64,000 nt of DNA from Pseudoscleropodium purum (Eukaryota > Streptophyta > Bryopsida > Hypnales > Brachytheciaceae). The DNA lies in contig OZ017804.1 in NCBI GenBank assembly GCA_963969395.1, positions 19,220,001-19,284,000 on the forward strand, read 5' to 3'. The notes below the pieces were generated by a model. It saw only the letters and a program-made list of their open reading frames with translations. It had not been told where the DNA came from and did not search any database. Positions within the stretch are counted from its first letter, which is position 1; every line of letters starts with the position of its first letter. Position numbers and translations under genes: made by a program. Positions 1 through 11,469 of the stretch are shown piece by piece.

Positions 1-344
1 CGTGCCTGCTTATTTAGTCAGCTCTGGGGTTTGAGCAAGTCTCTTGTGAGAGCTGTGTTCCTTTCGGCGACAGGGAAGGTTGATGAATCTCACGGACGGG
101 CGGTTGCAGTTGCGGTCCTGTCCAGCGCTTTCCATCTTACCACTTATCAACTTTCTTCTCTGTTCCGGGTGGTACTTGGAGATTGGTCTCAGGGACTGTG
201 CGGACAGGCGGGCTCGCGTTTCCTCCCATCCCGTCGAAAATCTCTGTCGCGGCGGGAGATCACTCTGGCTCGCGCACACGACAAAGTCCCAAGGGTAAGC
301 AGAAACAGGGAAGAGAGGAGGGGATTCGCTCCTCGGTAGCCCTT
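1..344 (+). promoter_or_regulatory. 5' flank / probable 5' leader of the TIC-like gene
   Basis: GC-rich sequence directly upstream of the proposed TIC start codon at 345. The reading frame of the start is also open upstream, but the protein resemblance to TIC begins only at the ATG, so this is treated as leader and promoter. A GTAAGC at 295-300 could be a 5' UTR splice donor. No TATA box or other element could be assigned with confidence. Confidence 0.4.
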
Positions 345-3300
345 ATGGAGCGCGGTCGCGAGGGTCGGCGTGGAGGTGGAGGGGGCGGCCTCGTTCATGC
401 ACCCCGGCGACCACGCACGGGCTTCAAAGACGCTGCAGGTGCGGTCTCTTGGTTCTTTGTTCCTCGATTGCCCTGGTTGCATTAGAAATCCTGATCTTGT
501 TGCACGCACTATGCTGCTGCTCATCGCCCCTCCCTCTTCGCACATCTTGACTTCCGTATTCCTGTTCTTGCCATTCCTTGGGCGGAGTCTTGGTGTCGGC
601 TGCTGCTCCTGGTTCCAGTCCGCCGCCGCGGCTGTCAGATCCCGAATGATCTCCTTGAGAAAGTGTGCAGGAGAGCAAGTCCTTCAAGGTAGTCGTAGGA
701 GCTTCGACCTCTGCGATAGATTAATTTTGCAGGAGCCCCCGCGGTGCCTGACAACCGAGCGAAGTTGCCGCGTAAGGCTTACGGTCCCCGGTCTGACGAA
801 GGCGTGGTCGCGGTGAGAATTGGCGTGCCAGCTCGATGGCTGGCGTCGTGAGAGTGTAGTGCTTGTCCGTTTTCGCAGCGGTCGTTTTGCGATGATTGTT
901 TGCGATGCAGCAATCGCCTGTGTTGCGCTTCGCTGCGAGAGCCTGGATTCGAAGTTGGCAGTGGAATGGAGAGATAGGCAGTGTTTTGCAGAATTCGGTA
1001 GGGATCAGGTGATGAGAGGTAGGTGCGCGGCACCCAACGAGTGCGAGAAGAGGAGAGCGAATAGAGGAGAAGAGAGGAGTGGGAAATGTCGAGCGAGTCT
1101 GTTTTTTGAGGATTAGAGGACTCGACGGCAGGTCAAGGAACATTGATCGTTCGTTGCCTTGTTGAAGTTCACATTTGTGGAGCGACGAGTATGAGAGGGT
1201 GTAGGAGTTGACTCTTGACTTTTCCAATCCTGGCTAGGGCGTTTCTGCGCAGTTCCGGCTGGCTTGAAATGCTCTGTTTTGCGGAAGCGCGAGCTGGTAC
1301 GCATGAATCCCCCGATTGCGTTTCGGTGAAGGACGGAGGTGGAGTCCCCTGTATTGGACGCCGCTGCGTGTTGTTCTCAGGTGGCCTTCCCATGAGCTAG
1401 AGCGAAAGTGATCAGTGCGTGGATTGCCGGCACTGGCTGATTTGGTATGTTCTGGAATCGAATGAGGAGTCCCGTCGGTGGCGTCGCTGATTGAACTCTA
1501 GCGTTGCTCCCGATCGTCGAGGTGGAAATTGTCGTTTTCAATTGCGCGTTTTTTGGAGCACTAGTGTTCGCGTTGAGTTGCGTTGCATTGAATTGTGGAG
1601 GATTACGAGAGTTCGATGAGGTGCATTGACGCCGCATGGCGTTCTGCAGTGTCCGTCTCGGTAGTGGTTGTGGAGGCTGCAGTTGCGGTCCCCGCTTTGG
1701 GTGTCGAGGTGACAATGCAGCGGGCGAGTGAGTGGAGGTGCCAGTGTTGTGGCAATGTGGCGTTTGTATTTCGTTTCCAGCGTTTTGGAATGGATTTTGT
1801 GGTCAAAGTGTTGCAGCACTTGGGCCGAGTAGGCAGGGCAGTCCAGGCGAGCAGCGAGGGGGTTGTGAATTGGTGCGTGGCCCGACTGCAGAGTCGAAGA
1901 TGACGGTTGAGCGTTTTCGTGAGGTGATTCTGACTGTAGGTTTGGGTTTGGCCCATTTCGGATGTTGTGCAGTTGGCGATGACGCGGAGGACATGATGGA
2001 CGATGTGCACAATTCTCGATTACGGGAGAGAACGAAGAAAGATGGGAGTGGGGTGAGCGTTGGCCACGGTGTGGCGACGAGCATCGTCGGTCCGAGCTCT
2101 CGGAACAAGAGGAAGCGCCAGGGTTCGCAGGAGATCCAGGTGCACGCCCGGAACAGTCCGGTGGATGAGGTGGAGGAGACGACTGAAGACACGGAGATGG
2201 GCGTGTCGGAAGACGACGACGACCCTCCGCCTCCGATCATTCCCCGTCGTCCCGGAAAGCCGCGGCCTCAGTCGAAGGTGAGGGTGGTGGTTTGCGGCCT
2301 GGGTGAGGAGTGGAGGGCTTGAGGTGGTCGTAGATGTTGAGAGTCGTGTCTTTGAGCGACGGTTTCCGCAGTGATCAGTGGTCTGACTTGGTTGCTATTG
2401 TGAGGTGTGTGACAGTTTGCGGAAGATGGCATTGCGGTGGATCTCCCAGCGGTGCCACGGAAAGCGCGCACAGGTTGGTGGATGATTCCGCACTATGCAG
2501 TGCGCCTTTGTCAGTGTGGGATTCGCGAGTGTTTTCGAAGTGGAGAGTGGAGCGCTCGCGTGTGTTGGATTGGGGAGAGTGGGATGGGGGTTTATTGCCT
2601 ACGATTATTGTCACTGACTGGTGTCCTGTTGTTGTTGTTGCAGCGATGGGGAAGCGTCCTCAGGAGGCAGCGTCGGCCTCGGTGTCCGAGTCTCCTGCTC
2701 ACGGAGCGGGCGCAGTGGCCGCGTCGACGCCCGCTCCGTCGAGCACCCCTTCGTCTTCCTCGATCGCGTCGCTGAAACCCGGAAGACGGACGGTAAGAGG
2801 GAGGCCATTGTTCTTTGAGTTTGACTGCGTTTTTTTTGGGCGTGTTTTGTGTGTTGAATACTGACGGGTATCGTTGTTTGTTTTTGCAGAAGCCGAGCGG
2901 ATCGAAACCTCGGGGTCACAAGCTTGCGAAGGTACTGTGGATTCGAGTGAGGGAGTGCATGGATGAGGACTGATGATCGGGAATGAATGCCGTATGGAGT
3001 GTGTGTGTGTGTGTGTGAATTTTGGGCTAGAGCGCGGTTGTGTTTTTGATTGTGCGGAGCGTTGTTGGGGGAATGTTGGTATGATGTGCGAGCTTGATTG
3101 TTCCAGCACCTGTTGTGGTGTTGGAGGCGAGGGTTGAGGCGCTGGATTGTCCGAATCGTGCGGGGTTGACATCGTGAGCGGAGAGTTTTGTTGGGGTGAT
3201 GCGGAAGGTGTGAGTGTTGAACGTGGGTGCATTCCTGCTCCATTGTTGGGGGATGCTTTTACTTCTGTGTGGCGGCGTTGCGGAATTTGTGGATTTAGAA

Positions 3301-6300
3301 TGCGTGGAGGATTCCATGGCAGTTGTGTTGGGCTGCGTTGCACGGTTGGGAGTCGTAGAGGGATGCCATGTGTCTGAAGCGTTTTTGCTATTGGCGGTCT
3401 TAACAGGTTTCTACCCCATCTCATGTGTCTGAGCAAGAAGTGGAGGTCGCTGAGGCTCTGTTCGACCTGGCGAGAATGTGCACCCAGCCCCCTCCATCCG
3501 CCTCCGCAGTGGAAACGAAGAAGGAGTCCCGAGCGTCTGTGAACGAGGTGAAAGCCGAGGCGAAGCAGGAGCCGAAAGTGGGTGTCAGCAGCCTCCCCCC
3601 GCACGCCCCGAATGGACACTCCGCGGTTCCTTCCGGAACGAGCGCGGGGGTTGCTTCCGTTGCGGGTGGGAGTGTTCGGAGCAACTCCCCTGGCGTCGCT
3701 TCGGCGGCTTCTCCTGCACCCTCTCCTCCAGCTGCAGCCGCGGCTTCAGTTGCAGACGGTACGGTTTCTTTTCGCACTGTTCGTGTGGTGCTGGTGTGTG
3801 GAAGTTTTGGGCCTGTCTGCTGCTCTTTCGTTTTGCGTTCGAAGAGAACCCGAGCGATGTGAGTCTGGAAGTTGGTTTCGAGTGTGGACTTTTTGAGCTG
3901 GGAGCCGGTGCTTGTAACTGATGCGCACGATACCGCGCAGACGGCGTCCTTTCGCGGAGTTGTGCGTGCCTCGGCTTTTGCTGATGTGAGTGTTGTGTTT
4001 CTTGGGCAGGCTCGAAGAAGAAGCGACCTAAGGTGCGAACTCGTACCGAAGAAGGTGTCGTGGTTCAGTCGAGGATGGGTCCCAGTCCCGCGAGCGCTGC
4101 TGGAAGTGTTGTAGCTCCAGTGAAAGATGCGGATAAAGTGAAAGTGGAGGGCAGCGTTTCTGTGCCGGTCGGCGCGGTTGCGGTTGCGCCCAATGTGAGC
4201 GGCCCGGCGGTGGTCGCTTCCGGTGCGGGTGTCGCGTCGAGTGGGATGGTCGGGTTGCCGTCTGCGGTTCCTGGCGTTTCCGTGGGCGTTTCCGTGGGTC
4301 GTGTGGAGAAGCTGGTGGTGGATAAGAAGGGCGCGCCATCGGAGAAGAAGATCGGGGTCGTCGTCGGTAAGCCGGAGTTGTCGATCTCCAATTCCGTGGA
4401 GAAGCGAGTTTCGGGTTCGCCTGTTCGGGAGAAGAAGCCTGTGAGTGGTGAATCCGCAGTTGCGTCTGCGCCTGCCGACGTTCCTGCCGCGTCGAGTCCG
4501 AGCTTGGGTGTGGGCGCAGTGTCGACGAAGATGGAAGTGGACAAGAGGTGGTGTTCGATCTTGGATTGCGCTGCATTTTGTTGATTGCCTTGTTGGAGTG
4601 TAGATGGCCATTCCGTGTTGTTCATTGTTTGGGGGATGGATTGATGTGTGGATCTGTTTGCGGTGCTGACTGTTTGTCCGTGTCCGTTCCAGGTCTCCCG
4701 AGGCGGCAGCAGGTCCGAGCGATGTGGATCACGTGTCGAAGCGGGACATCGACCTGATGGTAGGTTTGGGAGTCGTCCAGCGAGCGTTTTTGGGTCGTCC
4801 AGTTGTTGTGCGTTTTCTCGGGTGGTTTGAGATGTCGCTGAGGGTCGAGGAGCGTGTTCTGAGCTGTTGGGTTTGTGCGTTGGTTTCAGGTGTCTCCGAG
4901 CAAAGCGGTTGGTTCGTCGAGTGTTGAGAAGGATGGTTACAGCGTGGAGGGTGATGTTGGAGCCGCGAGTGAGAAGCGCCAGGTCAGTGGGAGTGTAGTG
5001 CAAGCGGTGGGGTTGGAGCGTGGTTTTCCATTTGTCCGTGTGGTGTGTGTTTTGTATGGTGGTGTCGAGTGAAGGTTTCCGTGTGACGTTGGTGTTGGTG
5101 TTGGATGTGTTTTCAGGTGGATGCGTCGTCCGTGTCGGTGTCCGAGGACAGGATTCGGGCCGAGAGGGATCGCGAGAGGGAGGAGAAGGAGCGTTCTGAG
5201 CTGGAGAGGGGTCGAGAGAAAGAGAGAGAACGGGAGTTGGAACGCGAGCGCGTGGAGCGAGATCGTCGTCGTGAGGCGGAGAGTGCGCGCGAGTTGGCGA
5301 AGGAGGCTGTGAAAGAGCGTGAGAGGGAGAAGGAAAGGGAGCGTGCGGAGTCGAGCAAGGCCGGGTTGGCCGTGCAGAGGTCGGGGAAGAGCGGGAAGGC
5401 CGAGAACGGGAGGGCTCCGAAGGCGTCCGAGCGAGCAGGTATGCAGTGTGCACGGTGTGTTCCGTCGTGTGTCGTTGGTGTGGAGGGTTTTCCGGGTTGT
5501 GTGTTGTTGTTGTGATTGACCGGGAGGGCTTCCGTTTTGTGTGTGTGATGCCATTGAGTGGTAGTAGGTTCGTTGGTCAGTGTTGGTTTTCCCGAGTCCC
5601 TGAAGTCGGCGTTTTTGAGCTGGTCACCACGCCGCCCTTGCGGGAAGGCGTTTCTGAGATAGCGCGAGTAGCTGTTTTTTTGTGTGTTGCTGGTTTTCCG
5701 CCGAGTGTTTTCTTTGCCTGGTTCGACTCTTTTTTGCGTCGTTGACGTGCGAAGGACCGAGTCTTTTTTTCGACTGCTCCGTGCTGGTGGAGTGCGATCT
5801 GATGTTCTCGGGTCGATTGTCCAGGTTCGGGTCCGGCGAGTGGTGCATCGACAATGCTGGGTTCGGTCGCTCCGGGTGTTGGGAGTGTGGGCGCCGGCGT
5901 GGGCGGGAACGTTGCGGTGCTGCCGATGTCTGTGGGCATGCTGAGCTGGCCGGCAGGAATGGCGGGTGGCTTGGGGTGAGCCCGGATTGATGTGTGGTTT
6001 GCAGTTTTCGTTTGTGTTTCTGTGGTTTGATGTGGGTTGGATTCGCTGTGTGCGTCGCACTGAAGGGTGTGTGTTGTGGTTTCCGCAGGTACTTTCCCGG
6101 CGCTGCTGCGGTCTCCTCTGCAGCAGTGGAAGAGAGCTCTCCTGCTGCTCAGGTACTGCTGTGAGGAGAGGGGCAGGGCATGTCGTGGTTTGGTTTTGTG
6201 TTCGTGGGTAGGGCGGAGCGGATTCCTTTTTTTTGTGTGTTTGAATCGTTTGAATCGTTGTGCAGGTGTCCCCCTACATGATGGGAGGCCGTGCAACGTG

Positions 6301-9300
6301 GAAGCGTTGCGCGATGCACGTGTACATCGCGCGTTTCATCGACATGCAGCAGCAGGTGAACCGGCATCACCACTCTTTCTTCGCGGGCGGTAGCCAGGCG
6401 TACCCGAAGTCTTACAATTTGAACGTGCCTCTGGCGCCTTCGGAGTCTTTGTTCGGAGGCGCGGGCGGTGGCGGTTCCGTGGGCATCGTGGGCGGAGCGT
6501 CGGCGAGCGGTTCGACGGGAGTGTCGGGTTCCGTGTCTGCGACTTTGGAGGCGACGGAGCGTGGTCTGAATGCGGCGGCGATGGCGGCCGCAGCAGCCGC
6601 GAGCATGCAGGGAGTGAAGGAGCGTGCGTCGTACAGCATGGACATGGTGAGTCGGAAGTCTCCAGGTCAGCATCCGGGGAGCGGTCCAGGGGCGCCGTCT
6701 CTTTCGCTGCAGGTATGATTTGTGTGGGAAGTTGTCGGGAGTGGAGTGCAGGGCTGTGCCATGGTCCGTTTTCCGTCGTCGGTTGGGTTATCCGCCGGGT
6801 GTGGGTGCAGTGGTGTCGTCGAGGTTGGGAGAGTGGATGCGAGTGTTTGTATGGGTTTGTGTCGGCCTGGAGGCTGGCTTTCGTTGCGAGTGTGGTTAAT
6901 TTTGTCCTGAGCGAGGAGGATGTGTCGGTGTCCGATGGTGTGGTCTGATGGTCCTCGCGTGCCCGGATGCGTGCAGGGCGGTGCGATGTTCGGATTTCCG
7001 GCCGCGGGGAGCGGCAGCCCGTCGGATGGTGTGGTTGTCGGTGTTTCGGGTGGCGGTGGCGGTGGCGGTTCGATGGGAGGCACGAATCTGAACCTTCCGC
7101 CAGGTCCCGGTCCTGGCGTCGCCCTGAGTTCCGGTGGGGGCAGCAGCTCTGCGTTGGTGCTGGGTCCTGGCGGTCCGGTGGGCGGTTTGTCCTCTGTGGG
7201 TAGCGGCGGCGCGGCGGCCTCCGCATCTGCGGCGTTGCAACAAGCGCAGCAGGCGATGATGCACCAGGCGTTGATGCATCAGGCGCAGTCTGGCAGTTTT
7301 CCGTTCGCCCAGTTTCCTCCTCATTTTGGTCCTGCGACGTTCAGCGGTCCTGCGCCGCACATGGGTGCCCAACAGGTGAGGACTTTTGTTGGTGCTGGAG
7401 TGGGTTTGTGGTTGGTTTCTTGAATTTGGAGTGGAGTTGTGGTTTGTGCGACCCTGAGTGGATGTCGGGTTTGTTTTTTTGGAATGTGCAGGCAGCTGCG
7501 CAGTTTTATGCTGGTGGTCCGTACTTCGCCCAACATCTGGTGTCGCCGTCTCAACTGCAAGGCGTTCCGCCGAGTGGCAGTGCGGGCGGTGGTCCGGTCT
7601 CTAAACTGCAGCAGCAGCAGCAGCAGCAAGGTGGGAGCCGTAGCTTTGGTGGTGGAGTTGGTGTGCCCCCCCAGTCCCCTTCGCATTCTGCGCTGCAGGG
7701 TGGTTCGCACGCGGTTGGTAGGTCGGGAGATCGGGAGAGTTCTGCGTTGGGCGAGAACGGTTCGTCGGGTGAGGGCAAGTTTCGTGGGTCTGCGTTGGGC
7801 GTTGGCGGTTCCGGAGGGATGTCGTTGCGCAGCGGAGGTTCCGGCGCGTCGGAGTACAACCTGATGTCCGGTTTGGGGAAGCAGTCGAAGTCTCGTGAGT
7901 CTGTTCCGAGCGTGGGGTCGCAGGGAGTGAGCCCGGTGCAGTTGCAGGGCCCGGGTCCGCATCAGCACCACTATCATGGTGGTGGTGGCGCGCACCTTGG
8001 GGGTCACGGGTCCGTGAAGGGACCTGAGGGTGGTTCGAGTCAGGGTTTTTCTGTGAACATGAACATGGCGGCCGCGATGAATAGCCGTGGTGCGTCCGTG
8101 GGTCCTGGTCCTTTGGGTCTGGCCCCGGTGGCCGCCGTGATGGCCCCGCAGGGTCATGCGATGATCCAGAGCATGTCGGAGAGTGGGAGGGTTCACCCTC
8201 AGGGTGGTGGGAGTGGTCATGCGCACGCGCAGATGGGTGGAGGTGCGGGTCATTCGAGCATGATGCAGCAGGGTCATCAACAGCTGATGCAGTTGCAGCA
8301 CGCGCAGCAGCAGCATTTTCAAGCTCAGCAGTCGCAGCAGCAGCAGCAGGTAGGAGTGTTGGTTCGCGATTGTATTGGGTTGCGGTAGTGGAGGGGCTGC
8401 AGCGTGGGCGAGTGTTGGGGTTGATTTTGTGTGGTTCTGAGGGAGAGTGGATTTTGTGAGTGTCGTGAATGGTGTGGATGGTGTTTTGTGTGCGGGAGAG
8501 TATTGAACCTCCTTTTTTGGTTGTTTTGTGTGACGGTGTTTGTTGTGTTGTGAGCAGCATCTCCAGCAGCAGTCCGTTCAAGGTCAGCAGCAGCAGCAGC
8601 GTGGTGCGCCGAATGCGCGAAGCAGTGCAGGTGTGGGTGTGGAGGATAGCCGCGGTGGTGCCGATGGGGGCTATTCGAGTGGTTCGGGTCGTGTTCGTGA
8701 GCGTGAGGGTGTGGAGGATCGTAAGTTGCAGGGCAAGAGGGTGTCCTCGTTGGGCGGAGCATCTCCTCTGTCTCGTGACGTGGAAGGAGGTGGTGGGATG
8801 CAGTCGTCTCCGGGGGGTGTCGGAGGTGTTGCTCGTAGCGTGGGCACGACGTTGAACCTGATGGCTCCGATTAATGGCGGGATGGGCGTTCGTTCGGGTG
8901 GTTCGTCGGGTGCGGCGTTGAGTGTGGGGCCTCCCATGCAGGCGCAGGCGCAGGCGGAGGCGGGTGCGATGCCAGGTTCGAAGTCGGTAGTCGGTCGGCC
9001 GAAAGGTAGCGGTGTCCCTGGCCCGGGTCCAAGTGGTGGTTCCGTTTCCGGGGGTCCTCAGATGATGGGTACGCAGGCTTCCTTTTCCGAGCGTGTTCCT
9101 ACAGCGTCCGGAGGGTCCGCGGGCGTGGGGGGCAAGGCGTCCCCTCCGAGAGGTTTGAGCCTGGTGAGTCAGAGCATGGTTCCCGGTCCGGTTGGGAGGC
9201 CAGGCCCTGTCGGTCAGCATGCGGGAGCGAAAGCGAGCCCGAGCCCGAGTGGTAGGGCGGCTCTGGTTTCCGGCGCGACTGCGACTCCAACAGCTCCGGG

Positions 9301-11469
9301 TACGAATTTGCAAGCGGTGCTTGCGGCTGCGATGGCGAAGAATTCCCAGGGTCATCAGCCGCAACGTTCGAGTGGCAACGCGAGTGCCAATGCCAATTCG
9401 AATGCTAATGCGACGTCAGGGTCGAGTGCGCGTCCTGGCGCGGGGACGGCAGGTCCTCCGGCATCGTCTGGTGCAGCTCCGTTGGCTTCCCCGGCTCCAG
9501 CTACCAAGAGTTCGGGGTCGAACCCAGCGAAGAGCAGTTCGTCTGGGAAGTCATCGTTCCCAGCGTCCGGTAAGGGCGGTGCGGGTGGTGGTGGTGGGAA
9601 GCGGGCATCTTCGCCTTCGTCGGGTGGTCACGCTCCCTCGATATTGGGGCCGAGTCCTCTGGCGCAGAACATGCCGAGCAAGAGCTCTCAGCAACCCCAG
9701 GTGCAGATGCAGGGGCCAGGGATACAGCAGGGACAATTGGCGCCTCCTCAGCTGCTACAACATCAGTTTCACCACCATCATCATCAGCAGATGATGCGGC
9801 AGCAGCAGCAGCAGCAGCAGCAAATGATGCAGCAGCAGATGTTTCAGCAACATGTACGTGGGTTACAGGTTGTGTGGTTTTTGGGTATGGTGGTTGCAGG
9901 CTTGACTTGTGTGGCGATTTGAATTGGGGTATTGGATGTCACGGTGTGAGGCCGTGGCGGTATGGGTTTGCCGTGTTTTTCGATTCTTCGGATTTCCGTG
10001 CATTTTTGTTGTTGTTCGTTTTTGTGGCGACATGGTGTCTTTGCGGACATCGTGAGTCTGAGTTGTTTCCCCAGTTCAAAGAAGGAGCGTTTAAGCCATC
10101 GGAAGAGAGTGGTGTTTGAATGGCGTCGTTGGGGCTGGGTCGTTCGCAATTTACGTTGGGACATTCGTTGGTCGTTGCCATGAGCTGGGTGTTTGTACTG
10201 AGTGCGTGATGGTTGTGTTTGCAGCAGCATCAGCAACAACAGCATCAGTTGCAACAGTCTCCCCACATACAGGGCTCCCAAAGCGGCCCTCCCCATTTGC
10301 AAGGTCCCAAGCAAGCATCTCATCAACAGCAGGGTGGTAACCAGCCGCCGCCACCGCCGCCTCCGCCGCCTAGTCCATCAGCGCAGGCGCAGCAGGTTTC
10401 TATGAACCAACAAAACCAGCAGCAGGCGGCGCACGTGCACCTCCAGCAGCAAGCATCGCAGTCTCAGCAGCAGTTTGTCGGTCCCTCTGGGAACGGCAGT
10501 TTGGCCTTCAGTTCGGGTCTTTCCATGGGCGCTGGGAACAGCGGGAGTGGAGGCGGCGTTGGCGTTGGTCGGAGCAGCTATTCGGAGTCCGCGGGCGGTG
10601 CTCTGAATGTGAGGCCGCTTCAGTCTGTGAAGCCGTCCGGAAGCGGGAGTAATCCTGGTTTGAATGGCGTGGGTCAGCGTGGCGGTGTTCCTGGTGCGGG
10701 GCCTGTATTTCTGCAACAGTTTGGACCGTCTGTGTCGTCTGTCCAGCAGCAGTCGGGCAGCCCTCGCGGTGGAAATGCGACTGGGTACTCGCAGTCCCAG
10801 GGGAACGCGATCTCCGGCGCGGGTGGAAGAAGCGGCGATGGCAAGAGCTTTCCTGGTGAGCAGTGGTTGGAGGGTATCCATTTTGGTGTAGGAGTGTGAA
10901 TGTGAGTCGTGGGGCGTTGGAGTTGGTGTTGTGATTTGTGGTGGCTCTGGTTTGTGACGGACCTCGTGTGTTTGGGATGGGACCTGTCAGATGGTGGCCA
11001 AGAGCAAGTGAATGGCGTGCGGATGTCGCCAGGTTCTGCGCAAGCAAGAGGCGTTGCTCCGATGGCAGCGTCCCCTGGTGCGCCGGGTTCGTCCCAGCGA
11101 GCCGCGAGCGGTGAGTCCGGTCACGGGCCCGGGCCCGGCCCTGGCCCCGGTGGTGCTGCCGGTCCGACGAAAGGCGGTGGCGGTGTCCAGTATAATGGTT
11201 TTGGGGATGGTCAGCTTCGTCCGGGTATGATGTCGAACTCGGGGAGCGTTTCTGGGAGTGTTGGTGGTATGAGTGGCAGCGGCACGAATGTACAGAGCGT
11301 AGGAAACGGGAGGCCTGGATTCAGTGGAGGTTCCTTGCATGTGGGAGGTTCGGGTCAGGGCCAGATTCAAGCAGCGTCATCCCTGGCTATGACAGGCCCA
11401 GCTGTGGTACCCAGTGGTCCAGCAGCGGTGCTGGGGTCTCAGCCGACGACCAGTGTTGTGCAGAATTGA
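345..11469 (+). CDS. TIC: TIME FOR COFFEE (TIC)-like nuclear clock regulator, 17 coding exons
   Basis: Homologue of plant TIME FOR COFFEE, a large nuclear protein tied to circadian period, metabolism and stress signalling in Arabidopsis. Proposed coding exons: 345-438, 1973-2302, 2644-2792, 2890-2931, 3434-3758, 4010-4547, 4693-4759, 4890-4982, 5117-5438, 5825-5975, 6089-6152, 6266-6712, 6977-7375, 7492-8349, 8558-9853, 10225-10855 and 10991-11469. All have GT-AG borders and matching phase, giving about 2,094 residues. Family landmarks in order: MERGREGRR N terminus; EVEVAEALFDL near residue 207; basic SKKKRPK near 314; DIDLM near 511; MSVGMLSWPAG near 690; KRCAMHVYIARF near 738; glutamine tracts; SILGPSP near 1653. 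Residues about 547-650 are an Arg/Glu-rich probable coiled coil. The central part is rich in Gly, Ser and Gln. An alternative exon 2/3 junction (2277 to 2664) also keeps frame. The start was chosen because its peptide resembles the TIC N terminus. Family call is strong; exact ends of exons 2 and 3 are less sure. Confidence 0.88.
439..1972 (+). other. Long first intron of the TIC-like gene
   Basis: The 1.5 kb gap between the exon holding the conserved N terminus (donor GTGCGG at 439) and the next coding exon (acceptor TTGTGCAG ending at 1972). The exons join in phase to read MERGREGRR through to DDVHNSRLRERTKKDG, in the order seen in TIC proteins. The intron holds many short chance ORFs on both strands because it is GC-rich. 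No separate gene was recognised. A long first intron in a GC-rich 5' region may carry regulatory sequence, but that is inference. Confidence 0.65.

Noticed and set aside
189..2010. Several ORFs of 90-170 codons on the minus strand and alternate frames over TIC intron 1 and the first exons
   Set aside because: GC-rich DNA has few stop codons in any frame. These peptides match no family, while the plus-strand exons rebuild a known protein in phase.
3421..9364. Long minus-strand ORFs (up to 587 codons) antisense to the TIC gene
   Set aside because: They are shadows of GC-rich repetitive exons, with Arg/Thr/Pro-rich low-complexity translations and no domain.
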